IMG/VR virus record: IMGVR_UViG_3300008624_000613
Span: 1 to 21,081 of that record
DNA length: 21,081 nt
Direction: 5' to 3' (one strand)
Source: a virus
Shown: in pieces, positions 6,061-13,625 of the stretch
Position numbering within the stretch: the first letter of the stretch is position 1
Layout of the letters: the number at the start of each line of letters is the position of its first letter
Position numbers and translations under genes: made by a program
Notes under the pieces: generated by a model
Databases searched by the model: none
Told to the model about the DNA's origin: nothing
Seen by the model: the letters and a program-made list of their open reading frames with translations, nothing else

Positions 6061-6531
6061 ATGCACGAATACAAAGTTCACACACTAGTTGATATAACAG
6101 AAAATGGTAATTTGAAACAAGCATTTCCATTTAAAACTATTAGTGGGGAAGTAGTACATGATAAGACAAGTCTTGCCGTAACACGAAATCAAAATTCAAA
6201 TTTTGCAACAGTACTACAATTATTACAGATGAGAGCAAACATTACTTGGGAAATACCACCTACTAGAATTAATCAATCTGTTGCTAATATGCGATTTGGT
6301 TCTAACTATGAAGGTAAACAAAATAGTTGGCACTTCCAATTTTTTACAGAACAAAGTGAGGTATATGGAAGTAGTCCCGATCCTATTGAATTTGTTACTG
6401 CAGATTTTGATCTTGTACCTATCCTATCATTTTGCAAAGAAACGGTTACATTTCCTACTAATACATTTCTTACATACGATCCACAATCGATAAACACATA
6501 CTTTTCATACGCAGGAGAAATTAATAAATAA
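6061..6531 (+). CDS. Phage protein of unknown function
   Basis: A 156-residue protein with mixed alpha/beta composition, rich in aromatic residues (Phe, Tyr, Trp) and Asn/Thr, with one cysteine, no membrane segment and no catalytic signature that I recognise. The run of F-x-T-x-x-F, W-H-F-Q-F-F and Y-F-S-Y-A-G segments suggests beta sheet, as in small virion or baseplate proteins. It is preceded by a late promoter with a 7-base predicted leader and no Shine-Dalgarno site. The stop codon overlaps the next late-promoter box. A structural role is plausible from context only. Confidence 0.75.
   Translation: MHEYKVHTLVDITENGNLKQAFPFKTISGEVVHDKTSLAVTRNQNSNFATVLQLLQMRANITWEIPPTRINQSVANMRFGSNYEGKQNSWHFQFFTEQSEVYGSSPDPIEFVTADFDLVPILSFCKETVTFPTNTFLTYDPQSINTYFSYAGEINK
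6523..6530 (+). promoter_or_regulatory. T4-type late promoter (AATAAATA)
   Basis: TAAATA core ending at 6530, overlapping the stop codon of the preceding gene. Predicted +1 at 6536, leaving a 38-base leader before the ATG at 6574 that contains the repeated segment described at 6538-6586. Confidence 0.55.
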
Positions 6532-6537
6532 TAATGA

Positions 6538-6586
6538 TTAAGGCATACACAGGCAAACATAGGCAGTTAAGGCATGACACAGGCAG
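6538..6586 (+). repeat. Imperfect tandem duplication around a start codon
   Basis: TTAAGGCAT-ACACAGGCA (6538-6555) and TTAAGGCATGACACAGGCA (6568-6586) are identical except for one extra G in the second copy. The second copy contains the ATG of the gene at 6574; in the first copy the missing G removes that ATG. A further AGGCA (6561-6565) lies between them. Confidence 0.7.
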
Positions 6587-6873
6587 AGTACCTAGCGGTA
6601 AAAAGAGATATATTCGAATTAAAGAGAGAATTAAATTTTATGCCAACTGAGTTAGAAAAAACAAACCTAGAAGCACACGTTGACTTATGTAGTGAACGAT
6701 ATAAAGGACTACATGACAGGCTATCTGCTATTGAACAACGTCTAGGCAAAATTAACGAAGACATGAAAACAGGACAAAAATCTCACTCCAAAACAATTAT
6801 AGCCACAGCAGGTACAGTTATAGCAGGACTACTTTCAACTATGGTGGTTCTTTTAATGAAAATGCCTGGCTAA
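6574..6873 (+). CDS. Small tail-anchored coiled-coil membrane protein (XhlA-like)
   Basis: A 99-residue protein. Residues 1-65 are charged and helical with heptad-like spacing of Leu/Ile (L-H-D-R-L-S-A-I-E-Q-R-L-G-K-I at 46-60), indicating a coiled coil. Residues 74-95 form one hydrophobic transmembrane segment, and the C-terminus is short. This layout matches the XhlA family of holin-associated proteins, so a role in host lysis is possible; it also matches generic phage membrane anchors. The topology would leave the coiled coil in the cytoplasm and the tail in the membrane. The ATG at 6574 is chosen since the upstream ATG at 6534 is in another frame and lies at the predicted +1. No endolysin is visible next to it. 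Confidence 0.7.
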   Translation: MTQAEYLAVKRDIFELKRELNFMPTELEKTNLEAHVDLCSERYKGLHDRLSAIEQRLGKINEDMKTGQKSHSKTIIATAGTVIAGLLSTMVVLLMKMPG

Positions 6874-6887
6874 TATTACCACAACAA

Positions 6888-7124
6888 ATGTATATAAAAA
6901 TAGCACCAGGTGTTCAAGTTTGGATTACTAATGAACAATTAAACTTCATTAACAAATATAAAAACCATATATCATTCCGAAGCTCGGAATTAGAAATAAC
7001 AGAAATTGAAACGGCTAAAATATTAGCATATAAGAGTATTTTTGTAAGAAAAAAACTTGACAACGATGTTCAATACGCTGTAAATAGACATATAAAATTT
7101 GTTAGTAATGCCAATAAAAAATGA
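6888..7124 (+). CDS. Small phage protein of unknown function
   Basis: A 78-residue basic protein with no cysteine, no membrane segment and no recognised motif. It begins with a short beta-like stretch (I-K-I-A-P-G-V-Q-V-W-I) and continues with charged helices, ending N-A-N-K-K. It follows the XhlA-like gene by 14 bases and overlaps the next gene by 17 bases, so it is within the same late transcript. There is no promoter or clear Shine-Dalgarno sequence of its own. Conservation in related phages would be needed to support a role. Confidence 0.65.
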   Translation: MYIKIAPGVQVWITNEQLNFINKYKNHISFRSSELEITEIETAKILAYKSIFVRKKLDNDVQYAVNRHIKFVSNANKK

Positions 7125-7620
7125 ACATAAACCGTTTAGCGAACTTGTAAAGCAAATTGAGGCCTACGGACTCAAGGATAAACTTGCTGACCTGGCACAT
7201 AAACAAGAAGCAAAAAGACCATTTCATCATTTACCTAAACAATTTTCTAAAGGAATCCTAATAGGAAATATAGCTATTGTACCTAAGAAACATACAGGTA
7301 CTCGTTATATCTACGTTATTGCAGACATGATTAAAGCAAAGATACTATATGATCATATTAATCTAAAACAAACAGCAATTCTAGTAGCCCATAATATAGC
7401 AGACGGAAATCAAGCCCCGGAGCAAGTATTAGAACATGATACACATTTTGCATCACAATTATTTAATATTACCAATGCTAAACGTATGATGAAAATAGCC
7501 TATAACGAAAACAACGAAGCAGATGCAGAAGTATATCTACAAAAATTACAACACGCACACGATCTTGCGGATCAATACAAAGCAAAAATACAAGGAATTT
7601 TCCAATCTACCTTTAAGTGA
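7108..7620 (+). CDS. Phage protein of unknown function
   Basis: A 170-residue protein from the ATG at 7108; a TTG at 7099 is in frame but less likely. It overlaps the previous gene by 17 bases. The N-terminal part is helical and charged, the middle (about 48-75) contains beta-like segments (G-I-L-I-G-N-I-A-I-V-P and T-R-Y-I-Y-V-I-A-D-M-I), and the C-terminal third is a helix pair with many Ala, Gln, His and Asp. It contains no cysteine and no recognised catalytic motif. Its position in a block of small late genes before a larger acidic protein suggests a virion or assembly role, by context only. Confidence 0.75.
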   Translation: MPIKNEHKPFSELVKQIEAYGLKDKLADLAHKQEAKRPFHHLPKQFSKGILIGNIAIVPKKHTGTRYIYVIADMIKAKILYDHINLKQTAILVAHNIADGNQAPEQVLEHDTHFASQLFNITNAKRMMKIAYNENNEADAEVYLQKLQHAHDLADQYKAKIQGIFQSTFK

Positions 7621-7625
7621 AAACG

Positions 7626-7633
7626 ACTAAATA
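7626..7633 (+). promoter_or_regulatory. T4-type late promoter (ACTAAATA)
   Basis: TAAATA core ending at 7633; predicted +1 at 7639, exactly the ATG of the downstream gene. An out-of-frame ATG at 7634 would be upstream of +1 and thus not transcribed. Confidence 0.75.
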
Positions 7634-7638
7634 ATGAT

Positions 7639-8499
7639 ATGCAGAGCATAGAGCTAACAAAACCAGTTACAACCGAGTCTTTACTAACAGAATTTGAATC
7701 TAGATTTAATCAAACCATGGATCTAAGCAGATTTACTAGAGAAGAATTAGAAGATACTGCAAACAAAGTAAGAACTAGAATTCACAACATTACACAAAAC
7801 GAACACTTTGGACATGAACTAAAAAATCATGACTACCAAAAAAATCAAATGATGCTTGATATAATAAATCAAGCCATTAAAGAATATGGTCAACAAAGTC
7901 CAACAATAGATAATCCAATATTAGCTAAAGCAAGTAAACCAATTAAAGATAAACTTTCAAAAGGACAAGCACTAACACCTCCTGAAAGAGGAGCGGCTTC
8001 AAAACTTATGGCAAATAAAGATGTTAAAGAAGGCGTAGAAGAACAATCAGAATTAATACTTGCGGCTAAAGATATGATGGATAAAGTTACAGCATTCCTA
8101 GAAGATTTAGCTACAATGAAAACAGAAAGTATGTTAGAACTTGCAGACAGAATTAGAGATGAAATGGGTGCAGAAAAATCAGATGCTTTCTTACAAAAAG
8201 TTAAACCTGCTATTGAACAAGCAGAATCAACACTTGGACAAACAAGACAAGAGCTTGACAATGGTGTAAGAGTACTTACAGGTGAAGAAGTTGCAACAGA
8301 CACAATAGGTGGCGACGACACAATGAATACAGACGGAGACGAAGTTGGACTAGATGATTTAGATGATTTAGAAACAGATGAATTTGGTGCCTCAGATGCA
8401 GAAGCAGGTGGAACAGAGCCTGAAGGCAGAGAAACTAGAGAATCCAAAGAAGTATTCGAACAATCTAACAGAATATATTCCAAACTAGCAGGGAAGTAA
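7639..8499 (+). CDS. Acidic-tailed phage protein, possible virion or assembly protein
   Basis: A 286-residue protein. Residues 1-215 are mostly charged helices (Glu, Lys, Gln, Met, Ala), with an S-K-G-Q-A-L-T-P-P-E-R-G loop near 107-118. Residues 221-262 form a strongly acidic, Gly/Asp-rich and probably disordered segment with D-D-L-D-D-L repeats, followed by a short mixed helix. There are no cysteines. Long charged helices plus an acidic disordered region are seen in scaffold or core proteins of phage heads, but I cannot place it in a known family. The start is set at the predicted +1 of its late promoter. The next gene follows after 4 bases. Confidence 0.8.
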   Translation: MQSIELTKPVTTESLLTEFESRFNQTMDLSRFTREELEDTANKVRTRIHNITQNEHFGHELKNHDYQKNQMMLDIINQAIKEYGQQSPTIDNPILAKASKPIKDKLSKGQALTPPERGAASKLMANKDVKEGVEEQSELILAAKDMMDKVTAFLEDLATMKTESMLELADRIRDEMGAEKSDAFLQKVKPAIEQAESTLGQTRQELDNGVRVLTGEEVATDTIGGDDTMNTDGDEVGLDDLDDLETDEFGASDAEAGGTEPEGRETRESKEVFEQSNRIYSKLAGK

Positions 8500-8503
8500 T
8501 TCC

Positions 8504-8860
8504 ATGCGTTTTAACGAATTCAAAAACACAGATAAACAATTAGAAAGTGCATTAGTTAATACACTAATGAATCTTCAAGGTGATGCTGATGATAGAAACA
8601 CATCTGCAGAAATAAGTTTTGATGCTGTAAAAGAAATAATGAGAAATACAGGTTATCCGACATTCAGCTATGACCTATTCAAACAATTATATGATAATGG
8701 TAAAACTCTTAAAAATGTTGTAAAAGATTTTGATCAAGACACTATTAAAATTAAAACAGAAAAAGACGCAGAAACAGATCCAGAAATGGATTTTGACAAT
8801 CAAGGCTCTACTGACAAGGTAAAACAAATGGCAAAGTCAGCCATGAACCGAAGAAAATAA
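8504..8860 (+). CDS. Small acidic phage protein of unknown function
   Basis: A 118-residue protein, acidic in its centre and basic at the C-terminus (M-N-R-R-K). Residues 1-75 look like a small helical domain (L-E-S-A-L-V-N-T-L-M, then F-D-A-V-K-E-I-M and Y-D-L-F-K-Q-L-Y); residues 85-105 are polar and probably disordered. There are no cysteines and no membrane segment. It starts four bases after the preceding stop, with a modest GGGAAG upstream that can serve as ribosome binding site, so it is co-expressed with the acidic-tailed protein. The two might work together, though no motif proves it. Confidence 0.75.
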   Translation: MRFNEFKNTDKQLESALVNTLMNLQGDADDRNTSAEISFDAVKEIMRNTGYPTFSYDLFKQLYDNGKTLKNVVKDFDQDTIKIKTEKDAETDPEMDFDNQGSTDKVKQMAKSAMNRRK

Positions 8861-8879
8861 TACAAGCATACATACAATT

Positions 8880-9881
8880 ATGAGTGAATATATTAACATT
8901 CATAATTTAAATATTATCAACGCCGAACTTACCAATTATTGTAATGCATCTTGTCCAATGTGTCCACGGTTTGATTTTGATTTAAATTTAATAAAAAGTA
9001 TTACCAACAATTCACACACTACATTAGAAACAATAAAAAACAATATAGGACCTAAAGTATTATCTCAATTAAAAAGATTTTACTCATGTGGTGTATTAGG
9101 AGATGGCTCTATGAATCCTGAATGTTTAGAAATTTATGAGTATATAAAACGTTGTGGGAATTCTAATTTATCATTAAACACAAATGGTGGAGCAAGAGCT
9201 ACTGACTTTTGGAAAGAGTTAGCCAAGTTAAATGTTGAAGTGACATTTTCAATTGACGGATTGGAAGATACAAATCATTTGTATCGTAGAAATATTAAAT
9301 GGGATAAACTAATGAACAATGTAGAAGCTTTTATATCAGCAGGTGGAGAAGCAAATTGGGATTTTTTAATATTCAAACATAACGAACACCAAATAGAACA
9401 AGCAGAAGTATTATCTAAAAAATTAGGATTTATTGATTTTAGGAAAAAATATACAACAAGATGGAATGACTTTAACAGTGATGGTGATTGGATACAACGA
9501 GAATCAATACAGGTAGATGATTATAAATTAGAAAAAGTTGTTAAAAAAACAAAGGCCCCAGGTGGATCCATTACACAAAAGTCTAAAATTACAGATACTT
9601 TCACAACACGAAAAATTAATTGCTTTTCATTTCATAAAAATAAGAGTGAAATTTATATAGCGGCAAACGGAGATGTTAGTCCTTGCTGTTGGTTAGGTGA
9701 TTTAAAAATACACGAAGCAAAAAACATTATAAACGATTATACAAAAGTTAATATTAATCATTGTAGTCTCGATGAAATATTATCAGGTGACTTCTTTAAA
9801 GAATTAGCAAACGGTATTGAAGGACAACAAAATGCTTACCGTCTACAAACTTGTTATCATACCTGTGGAGTTCAAGCATGA
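8880..9881 (+). CDS. Radical SAM protein with C-terminal SPASM-type cluster
   Basis: A 333-residue protein. The radical SAM signature CxxxCxxC is C21-N-A-S-C25-P-M-C28, which binds the 4Fe-4S cluster that cleaves S-adenosylmethionine to a 5'-deoxyadenosyl radical. Downstream T-N-G-G (101-104) and the S-I-D-G strand (124-127) fit the partial TIM-barrel core. The C-terminal part has further cysteines, C248, C269, C270, C295, C325 and C329, as in SPASM/twitch domains that hold auxiliary Fe-S clusters. SPASM enzymes often modify peptides or sugars; the substrate here is unknown. The gene overlaps the next radical SAM gene by ATGA, indicating coupled translation and a likely joint function. No late-promoter box is visible upstream, so it probably reads through from 7626. 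Confidence 0.93.
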   Translation: MSEYINIHNLNIINAELTNYCNASCPMCPRFDFDLNLIKSITNNSHTTLETIKNNIGPKVLSQLKRFYSCGVLGDGSMNPECLEIYEYIKRCGNSNLSLNTNGGARATDFWKELAKLNVEVTFSIDGLEDTNHLYRRNIKWDKLMNNVEAFISAGGEANWDFLIFKHNEHQIEQAEVLSKKLGFIDFRKKYTTRWNDFNSDGDWIQRESIQVDDYKLEKVVKKTKAPGGSITQKSKITDTFTTRKINCFSFHKNKSEIYIAANGDVSPCCWLGDLKIHEAKNIINDYTKVNINHCSLDEILSGDFFKELANGIEGQQNAYRLQTCYHTCGVQA

Positions 9882-11164
9882 GTAAAACTTACTGTGATTT
9901 TCCTTTCGAACATCAATATGTTCATATGTCTGGTTCTGTAAGATTATGTTGTGCCACTATGGAAAATGTTACAGATAAAAAAGGCAATAGAGTACATATG
10001 AATAATGATTCATTACAAAAAATATGGAATAATGAATACATGAAACAAGTAAGACTTAAAATGAAAAACGGAGAACAGTTGAAAGCCTGTTCAAAATGTG
10101 TTGATCAAGAAGCACGTGGTTACAAATCTATGCGTAAGGAAATCAGTCAAGAAAAAAATTTAAACAAAGTTAAAACCGATGGATCTATAGATATAATGCC
10201 ACACTCAATGGAACTACACTTTGGTAATATGTGTAATCTAAAATGTAAAATGTGTGGACAAGACTATTCAAATCAAATAGGAAAAGAATTATTAGAAATA
10301 GGAAAAAACGATAAAGAATTTTTAAATTGGGTATACAAACAAAGTGGCAATGTTAATAATTGGACTAACAATCTATCAGTAGAATACACATGGTTTCAAA
10401 ATGAAAAAACTAAAAATAAACTTATAGATTATATAAGCAAACATATCACACACTTAACTATTATTGGTGGTGAACCAACAGTTATACCAGAGTTCTATGC
10501 ATTACTAGATTATTGTGACGATAAAGATACACTAAAAAATAAAGACATAACGATAGTAACTAATCTTACTAATACCAATCCTAAAATGACACAATGGTTT
10601 CCAAAAATGAAGAACTGGACGATATGGGCAAGTATAGATGGTCTTGGAGACATAACCGAGTACATTAGATATCCTAGTAGCTTTAAAAAAGTAGTTGAAA
10701 ATTTAAATTTTTATAAAAAACTTGTACTAGAAAGTGGTAATGGAAAAATAATGTTTAGTCCTGCTATACAATTATTAAACATTCATCAATTAGATGATAT
10801 GCTAAAATGGTTTATAGATTTTGCTGACGGTAATTGGGGCAAACAATTTAATGTATCATGGATGTCTCAAGTTTGGTATCCTCGTATTTGCAATTATGAT
10901 ACTGCACCAAAACAATATAGATTACAAGTAGCTAAGAAACTTGAAAAAAGTATAGAATATTTTAGTACATACAAATCTATATCAAACTTTTATAACAAAC
11001 AAATAGAAAATTTAAGAGGAGATTTTCTAAATACAAGTGAAGAACAAAACCTACAACAATCATTTATTAGATATAATGACACACAAGATAACCACAGAAA
11101 AAATAAAACGTGGCGAAAATTACTGCCAGAGCTAGAACAATCATTGACAGAGCACCTAGCATAA
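9878..11164 (+). CDS. Radical SAM protein with N-terminal twitch domain
   Basis: A 428-residue protein from the ATG at 9878, which overlaps the previous TGA (ATGA); an in-frame ATG at 9851 would overlap further. Unusually the auxiliary cysteine domain comes first: C6, C24-C25, C71 and C74, resembling the SPASM/twitch cluster normally found after the core. The radical SAM motif C119-N-L-K-C123-K-M-C126 follows, then a G-G-E-P motif (about 195-198), typical of SAM binding. This N-terminal twitch arrangement is annotated in T4-like marine phages as a twitch domain-containing radical SAM protein. Function is unknown; as partner of the preceding enzyme it may act on the same substrate. Confidence in the chemistry class is high, and in the role low. 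Confidence 0.93.
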   Translation: MSKTYCDFPFEHQYVHMSGSVRLCCATMENVTDKKGNRVHMNNDSLQKIWNNEYMKQVRLKMKNGEQLKACSKCVDQEARGYKSMRKEISQEKNLNKVKTDGSIDIMPHSMELHFGNMCNLKCKMCGQDYSNQIGKELLEIGKNDKEFLNWVYKQSGNVNNWTNNLSVEYTWFQNEKTKNKLIDYISKHITHLTIIGGEPTVIPEFYALLDYCDDKDTLKNKDITIVTNLTNTNPKMTQWFPKMKNWTIWASIDGLGDITEYIRYPSSFKKVVENLNFYKKLVLESGNGKIMFSPAIQLLNIHQLDDMLKWFIDFADGNWGKQFNVSWMSQVWYPRICNYDTAPKQYRLQVAKKLEKSIEYFSTYKSISNFYNKQIENLRGDFLNTSEEQNLQQSFIRYNDTQDNHRKNKTWRKLLPELEQSLTEHLA

Positions 11165-11173
11165 TATAAAATA
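11165..11173 (+). promoter_or_regulatory. Variant late promoter (TATAAAATA)
   Basis: One base longer than the T4 consensus TATAAATA. Its last A is at 11173, six bases before the ATG at 11179, the same geometry as the clear late promoters. The extra A makes it a weaker call. Confidence 0.4.
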
Positions 11174-11178
11174 CAATA

Positions 11179-11883
11179 ATGAAAATATCCGAAGATGTAT
11201 TAAAAAGTAAAGGTATTCCTTACATACAAAAATATCCATACGGTGAACTAGCTAAAGTTACCAAAAATCATAAAAGACATTATGAAACTCCCGACGGTAG
11301 ACAAGTACCTTCTGTAACAACAGTTTTATCTGCAACAAAAGATATGACACAGTTAAACGCATGGCGAAAAAGAATAGGAGAACAAAAAGCACGACAAATT
11401 ACACAAGAATCTGCAAACATTGGAACCGTTATGCACTCATCTTTAGAAAAACACGTAAAAGGAAAAGAAAGAAAACCTGGCTCTAATCTTATACATCAAA
11501 AAGCACACGCGATGGCCAATGTCATTATTGATAATGGATTAAACGATGTTAGTGAAGTATGGGGATCAGAAGTTTCATTACTTTATCCAGAACTATATGC
11601 AGGCACAACTGATCTTGTAGGTGTATATAAAAACGAACCTGCTATTATGGATTTTAAACAAGCACGAAAACTTAAAAAGAAAGAATGGACTGAAGATTAC
11701 TTTTTACAATTAGTTGCATATGCAGAAGCACATAACAAAATGTATGACACACATATAAGTTCAGGCAGAGTTTTTATTTGCACACAAGACAACAAATTCC
11801 AAACATTTGAAATAGACAATTACGACTATTGGGCAGGGCAATGGTACACTAAATTAGAACAATACTACAAGTCAATCCTTTAA
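11179..11883 (+). CDS. PD-(D/E)XK exonuclease (RecB/MGME1-like)
   Basis: A 234-residue protein with the ordered motifs of RecB-type nucleases: G-T-V-M-H86-S-S-L-E-K-H (82-92), E131 in W-G-S-E, D145 in A-G-T-T-D-L-V-G, the core D158-F-K160, and Q177-L-V-A-Y181 (the QxxxY motif). P-S-V-T-T-V-L (44-50) near the start is typical of the mitochondrial exonuclease MGME1 group. Such enzymes degrade single-stranded DNA ends with Mg2+ and could serve phage recombination, end processing or host DNA turnover. It is small for a RecB-family protein but complete, with no helicase domain. The promoter upstream is of variant late type. It sits directly before the tail fibre gene with a 14-base gap. Confidence 0.9.
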   Translation: MKISEDVLKSKGIPYIQKYPYGELAKVTKNHKRHYETPDGRQVPSVTTVLSATKDMTQLNAWRKRIGEQKARQITQESANIGTVMHSSLEKHVKGKERKPGSNLIHQKAHAMANVIIDNGLNDVSEVWGSEVSLLYPELYAGTTDLVGVYKNEPAIMDFKQARKLKKKEWTEDYFLQLVAYAEAHNKMYDTHISSGRVFICTQDNKFQTFEIDNYDYWAGQWYTKLEQYYKSIL

Positions 11884-11889
11884 TAAATA
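11882..11889 (+). promoter_or_regulatory. T4-type late promoter (AATAAATA)
   Basis: TAAATA core ending at 11889, overlapping the end of the exonuclease gene; predicted +1 at 11895, three bases before the ATG at 11898. Confidence 0.7.
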
Positions 11890-11897
11890 AGTGTAAT

Positions 11898-13481
11898 ATG
11901 CCGATAGTCCAAATTTCGAGAATACAACACAGACGTGGAAAAGCCACTGATCTACCGCAATTAGCGGCTGGAGAAATAGGCTGGTCTATTGATGATCAAA
12001 AATTATACATAGGAAACGGTACCGTGGCAGACGGTGCTCCTGCAGTAGGTAATACAGAAATTATTACTTCAGGATCTTCTGCATTTTCAACAGCACTTAC
12101 TCATGTTTATCAAGGCTATCTCGGTGCTTCAACTCCAATATTAACAGGCGCTAGTGGTAATGTTAGTAGAACATTACAAGCAACATTAGATGACTACGTT
12201 TCAATTAAGGCTTTTGGAGCAGTAGGAGATGGCTCAACAGCAGACTTAACAGCAATACAAAGAGCACTTGAAGAATTATATTCAGACACAGATCAAGCAG
12301 ATGTAAGAGCACATAGAGTTTTATTCTTTCCAGCAGGAATTTATAACGTATCAGGATCTATTAAGATTCCACCTTATGCACATTTAAGAGGTGAAGGTCC
12401 AGGCAAAACAGTATTTGCTCAGTCAGGTGGAAATGCACCTGTCGCAGTAACAGAAGATAATAACGGAAATGCATTTGGATCAATTACTACAACTACACCA
12501 ACACAAATTCAAATAGAAGGAATTTGTTTTAAAAATGGTGAAGCATACGGTGGATTGTCAATTGATTGTGCAACTCACGTGTATCTACGAAATTGTAAAT
12601 TTGTAGGAACATATGTAGCAGGAGGAACAGATGCGCCTAACTCAAAAGGTATCACAGTTAGAAGTACAAATACTTACAGTTCCTCAAACGTTGTATTTGA
12701 TCAATGTCAATTTTCAAAATTTGCTAGACTAGTTGATTTAGATTATGATGTTACAAGTGTAAGATTTCATAATTGTGATTTTACAATTGGATACTACGGT
12801 GCTAGAATTGGAGAAGACACTGATGGTTCTGCAAATGGTTTAACAGTAGGCCCTAGAGATGTTCAATTTAATGGTAATAGTTGGAGCAATATTAGTCAAC
12901 AAGCTATTTGGGTTTCAGGTGCTAATGGAGACATAAGAAATATTATTTCACAAGGTAATTGGTATGGACTAAATGTAGCAAATAATTTTGAAGGTGTTGG
13001 ATCAATTCGTGAAGTGCCTATAATACAATATGACAGAGATGAATGCAGTTCAGCATTAGACTTTTTTGAAAGAACAGATTTAAGAAGAGCAGACGGCAGT
13101 TCAGAATTAAATGCCGCTCCAGAATTACAAGGAATTGGAATATCAACAAAAGCAATTAAACAAGCAACTTTACTCGACAATCAATCGGCCACCACAATAA
13201 ATGAATTTCCAGCATTGGCAGGAAAATCGTTAATTATAAAATATAAAATAGTAAGAGGAACATTAGACAGAACTGGAGAACTTATTGTTAGTGCATCAAC
13301 AAACGGTGTACAATATGACGATACGTTTACTGAAAGCGGTTCAGATGTTGGAGTAACTCTTTCAGCAGTATTAGATGACAAAGACTCTACTTCTGGTAGC
13401 GAAACAGTTGCTTTAAAATATACTACAACATCAACTGGCACGAATGCTACACTCGAATACCAAACTACAATAATGGTATAA
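11898..13481 (+). CDS. Tail fibre or tailspike with beta-helix domain
   Basis: A 527-residue protein. The N-terminus (about 4-41) has I-S-R-I-Q-H-R-R-G, then L-A-A-G-E-I-G-W and L-Y-I-G-N-G, a motif shared by many phage tail fibres and by the N-terminal domain of the Bordetella phage tropism determinant, which joins the fibre to the virion. Residues 104-127 (K-A-F-G-A-V-G-D-G-S-T-A-D-L-T-A-I) are the start of a pectate-lyase-3-type beta-helix, followed by Asn/Gly/Thr-rich coils to about 370. Residues after 400 form a separate beta-rich tip. It would be a trimeric receptor-binding fibre or spike, possibly with glycan-cleaving activity. Catalytic residues cannot be assigned by eye. It is late-expressed with a 3-base predicted leader. 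Confidence 0.9.
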   Translation: MPIVQISRIQHRRGKATDLPQLAAGEIGWSIDDQKLYIGNGTVADGAPAVGNTEIITSGSSAFSTALTHVYQGYLGASTPILTGASGNVSRTLQATLDDYVSIKAFGAVGDGSTADLTAIQRALEELYSDTDQADVRAHRVLFFPAGIYNVSGSIKIPPYAHLRGEGPGKTVFAQSGGNAPVAVTEDNNGNAFGSITTTTPTQIQIEGICFKNGEAYGGLSIDCATHVYLRNCKFVGTYVAGGTDAPNSKGITVRSTNTYSSSNVVFDQCQFSKFARLVDLDYDVTSVRFHNCDFTIGYYGARIGEDTDGSANGLTVGPRDVQFNGNSWSNISQQAIWVSGANGDIRNIISQGNWYGLNVANNFEGVGSIREVPIIQYDRDECSSALDFFERTDLRRADGSSELNAAPELQGIGISTKAIKQATLLDNQSATTINEFPALAGKSLIIKYKIVRGTLDRTGELIVSASTNGVQYDDTFTESGSDVGVTLSAVLDDKDSTSGSETVALKYTTTSTGTNATLEYQTTIMV

Positions 13482-13514
13482 CATACACTAAACTGAAAGT
13501 TGCACATAATTTCA

Positions 13515-13543
13515 TAGACAAAAAATTTTTTCATCTATATAAT
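13515..13543 (+). promoter_or_regulatory. Sigma-70-type promoter for nrdA
   Basis: TAGACA (13515-13520, five of six matches to TTGACA) and a perfect TATAAT (13538-13543) at the ideal 17-base spacing; +1 near 13550. It is the best sigma-70 promoter seen in the window and would allow host polymerase to express nrdA early. Confidence 0.75.
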
Positions 13544-13579
13544 AGCATAAAATAAAAGAACAAAACGATGGAACGATTT

Positions 13580-13593
13580 TTTCCGTACGGAAA
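13580..13593 (+). promoter_or_regulatory. Perfect palindrome TTTCCGTACGGAAA
   Basis: A 14-base perfect inverted repeat about 30 bases after the predicted start site of the nrdA promoter. It could be a dimeric repressor or activator site, or fold as an RNA hairpin in the leader; the flanking ATTTTTTCC and GGTAAAAAAT could extend or compete with it. Confidence 0.5.
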
Positions 13594-13625
13594 GGTAAAA
13601 AATTTTTGAAAATTTTATAACAAAC

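Larger units (their letters stand above)
13482..13625 (+). promoter_or_regulatory. nrdA upstream control region
   Basis: The longest gap in the window (144 bases). It contains a sigma-70-type promoter (13515-13543), a 14-base perfect palindrome (13580-13593) and long A/T runs around 13521-13531 and 13597-13615. I see no terminator after the tail fibre gene. Confidence 0.7.

Noticed and set aside
6534-6650. A 38-codon frame starting at ATG 6534 just after a late promoter.
   Set aside because: Its ATG straddles the predicted +1 (6536), it ends inside the XhlA-like gene in another frame, and its product shows no protein-like pattern.
7890-8483. A 197-codon open frame on the minus strand opposite the acidic-tailed protein gene.
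   Set aside because: Ser/Leu/Pro/Val-rich low-complexity product that mirrors the Asp/Glu/Ala-rich codons of the real gene on the + strand, with no start signals and no sensible domain.
9851-9877. Longer N-terminus for the second radical SAM protein from ATG 9851.
   Set aside because: It would overlap the previous gene by 31 bases and add a stretch with no family resemblance; the ATGA overlap start at 9878 gives MSKTYCDFPF, where the cysteine domain begins.
12896-13534. Two minus-strand open frames opposite the end of the tail fibre gene.
   Set aside because: They are shadows of the + strand gene, which has clear fibre domains and a late promoter.
13531-13550. Possible NrdR box around the nrdA -10 element.
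   Set aside because: The CTATATAATAG core is only partly symmetric and fits the TATAAT element better; NrdR sites normally come as two spaced boxes, and a second was not seen.
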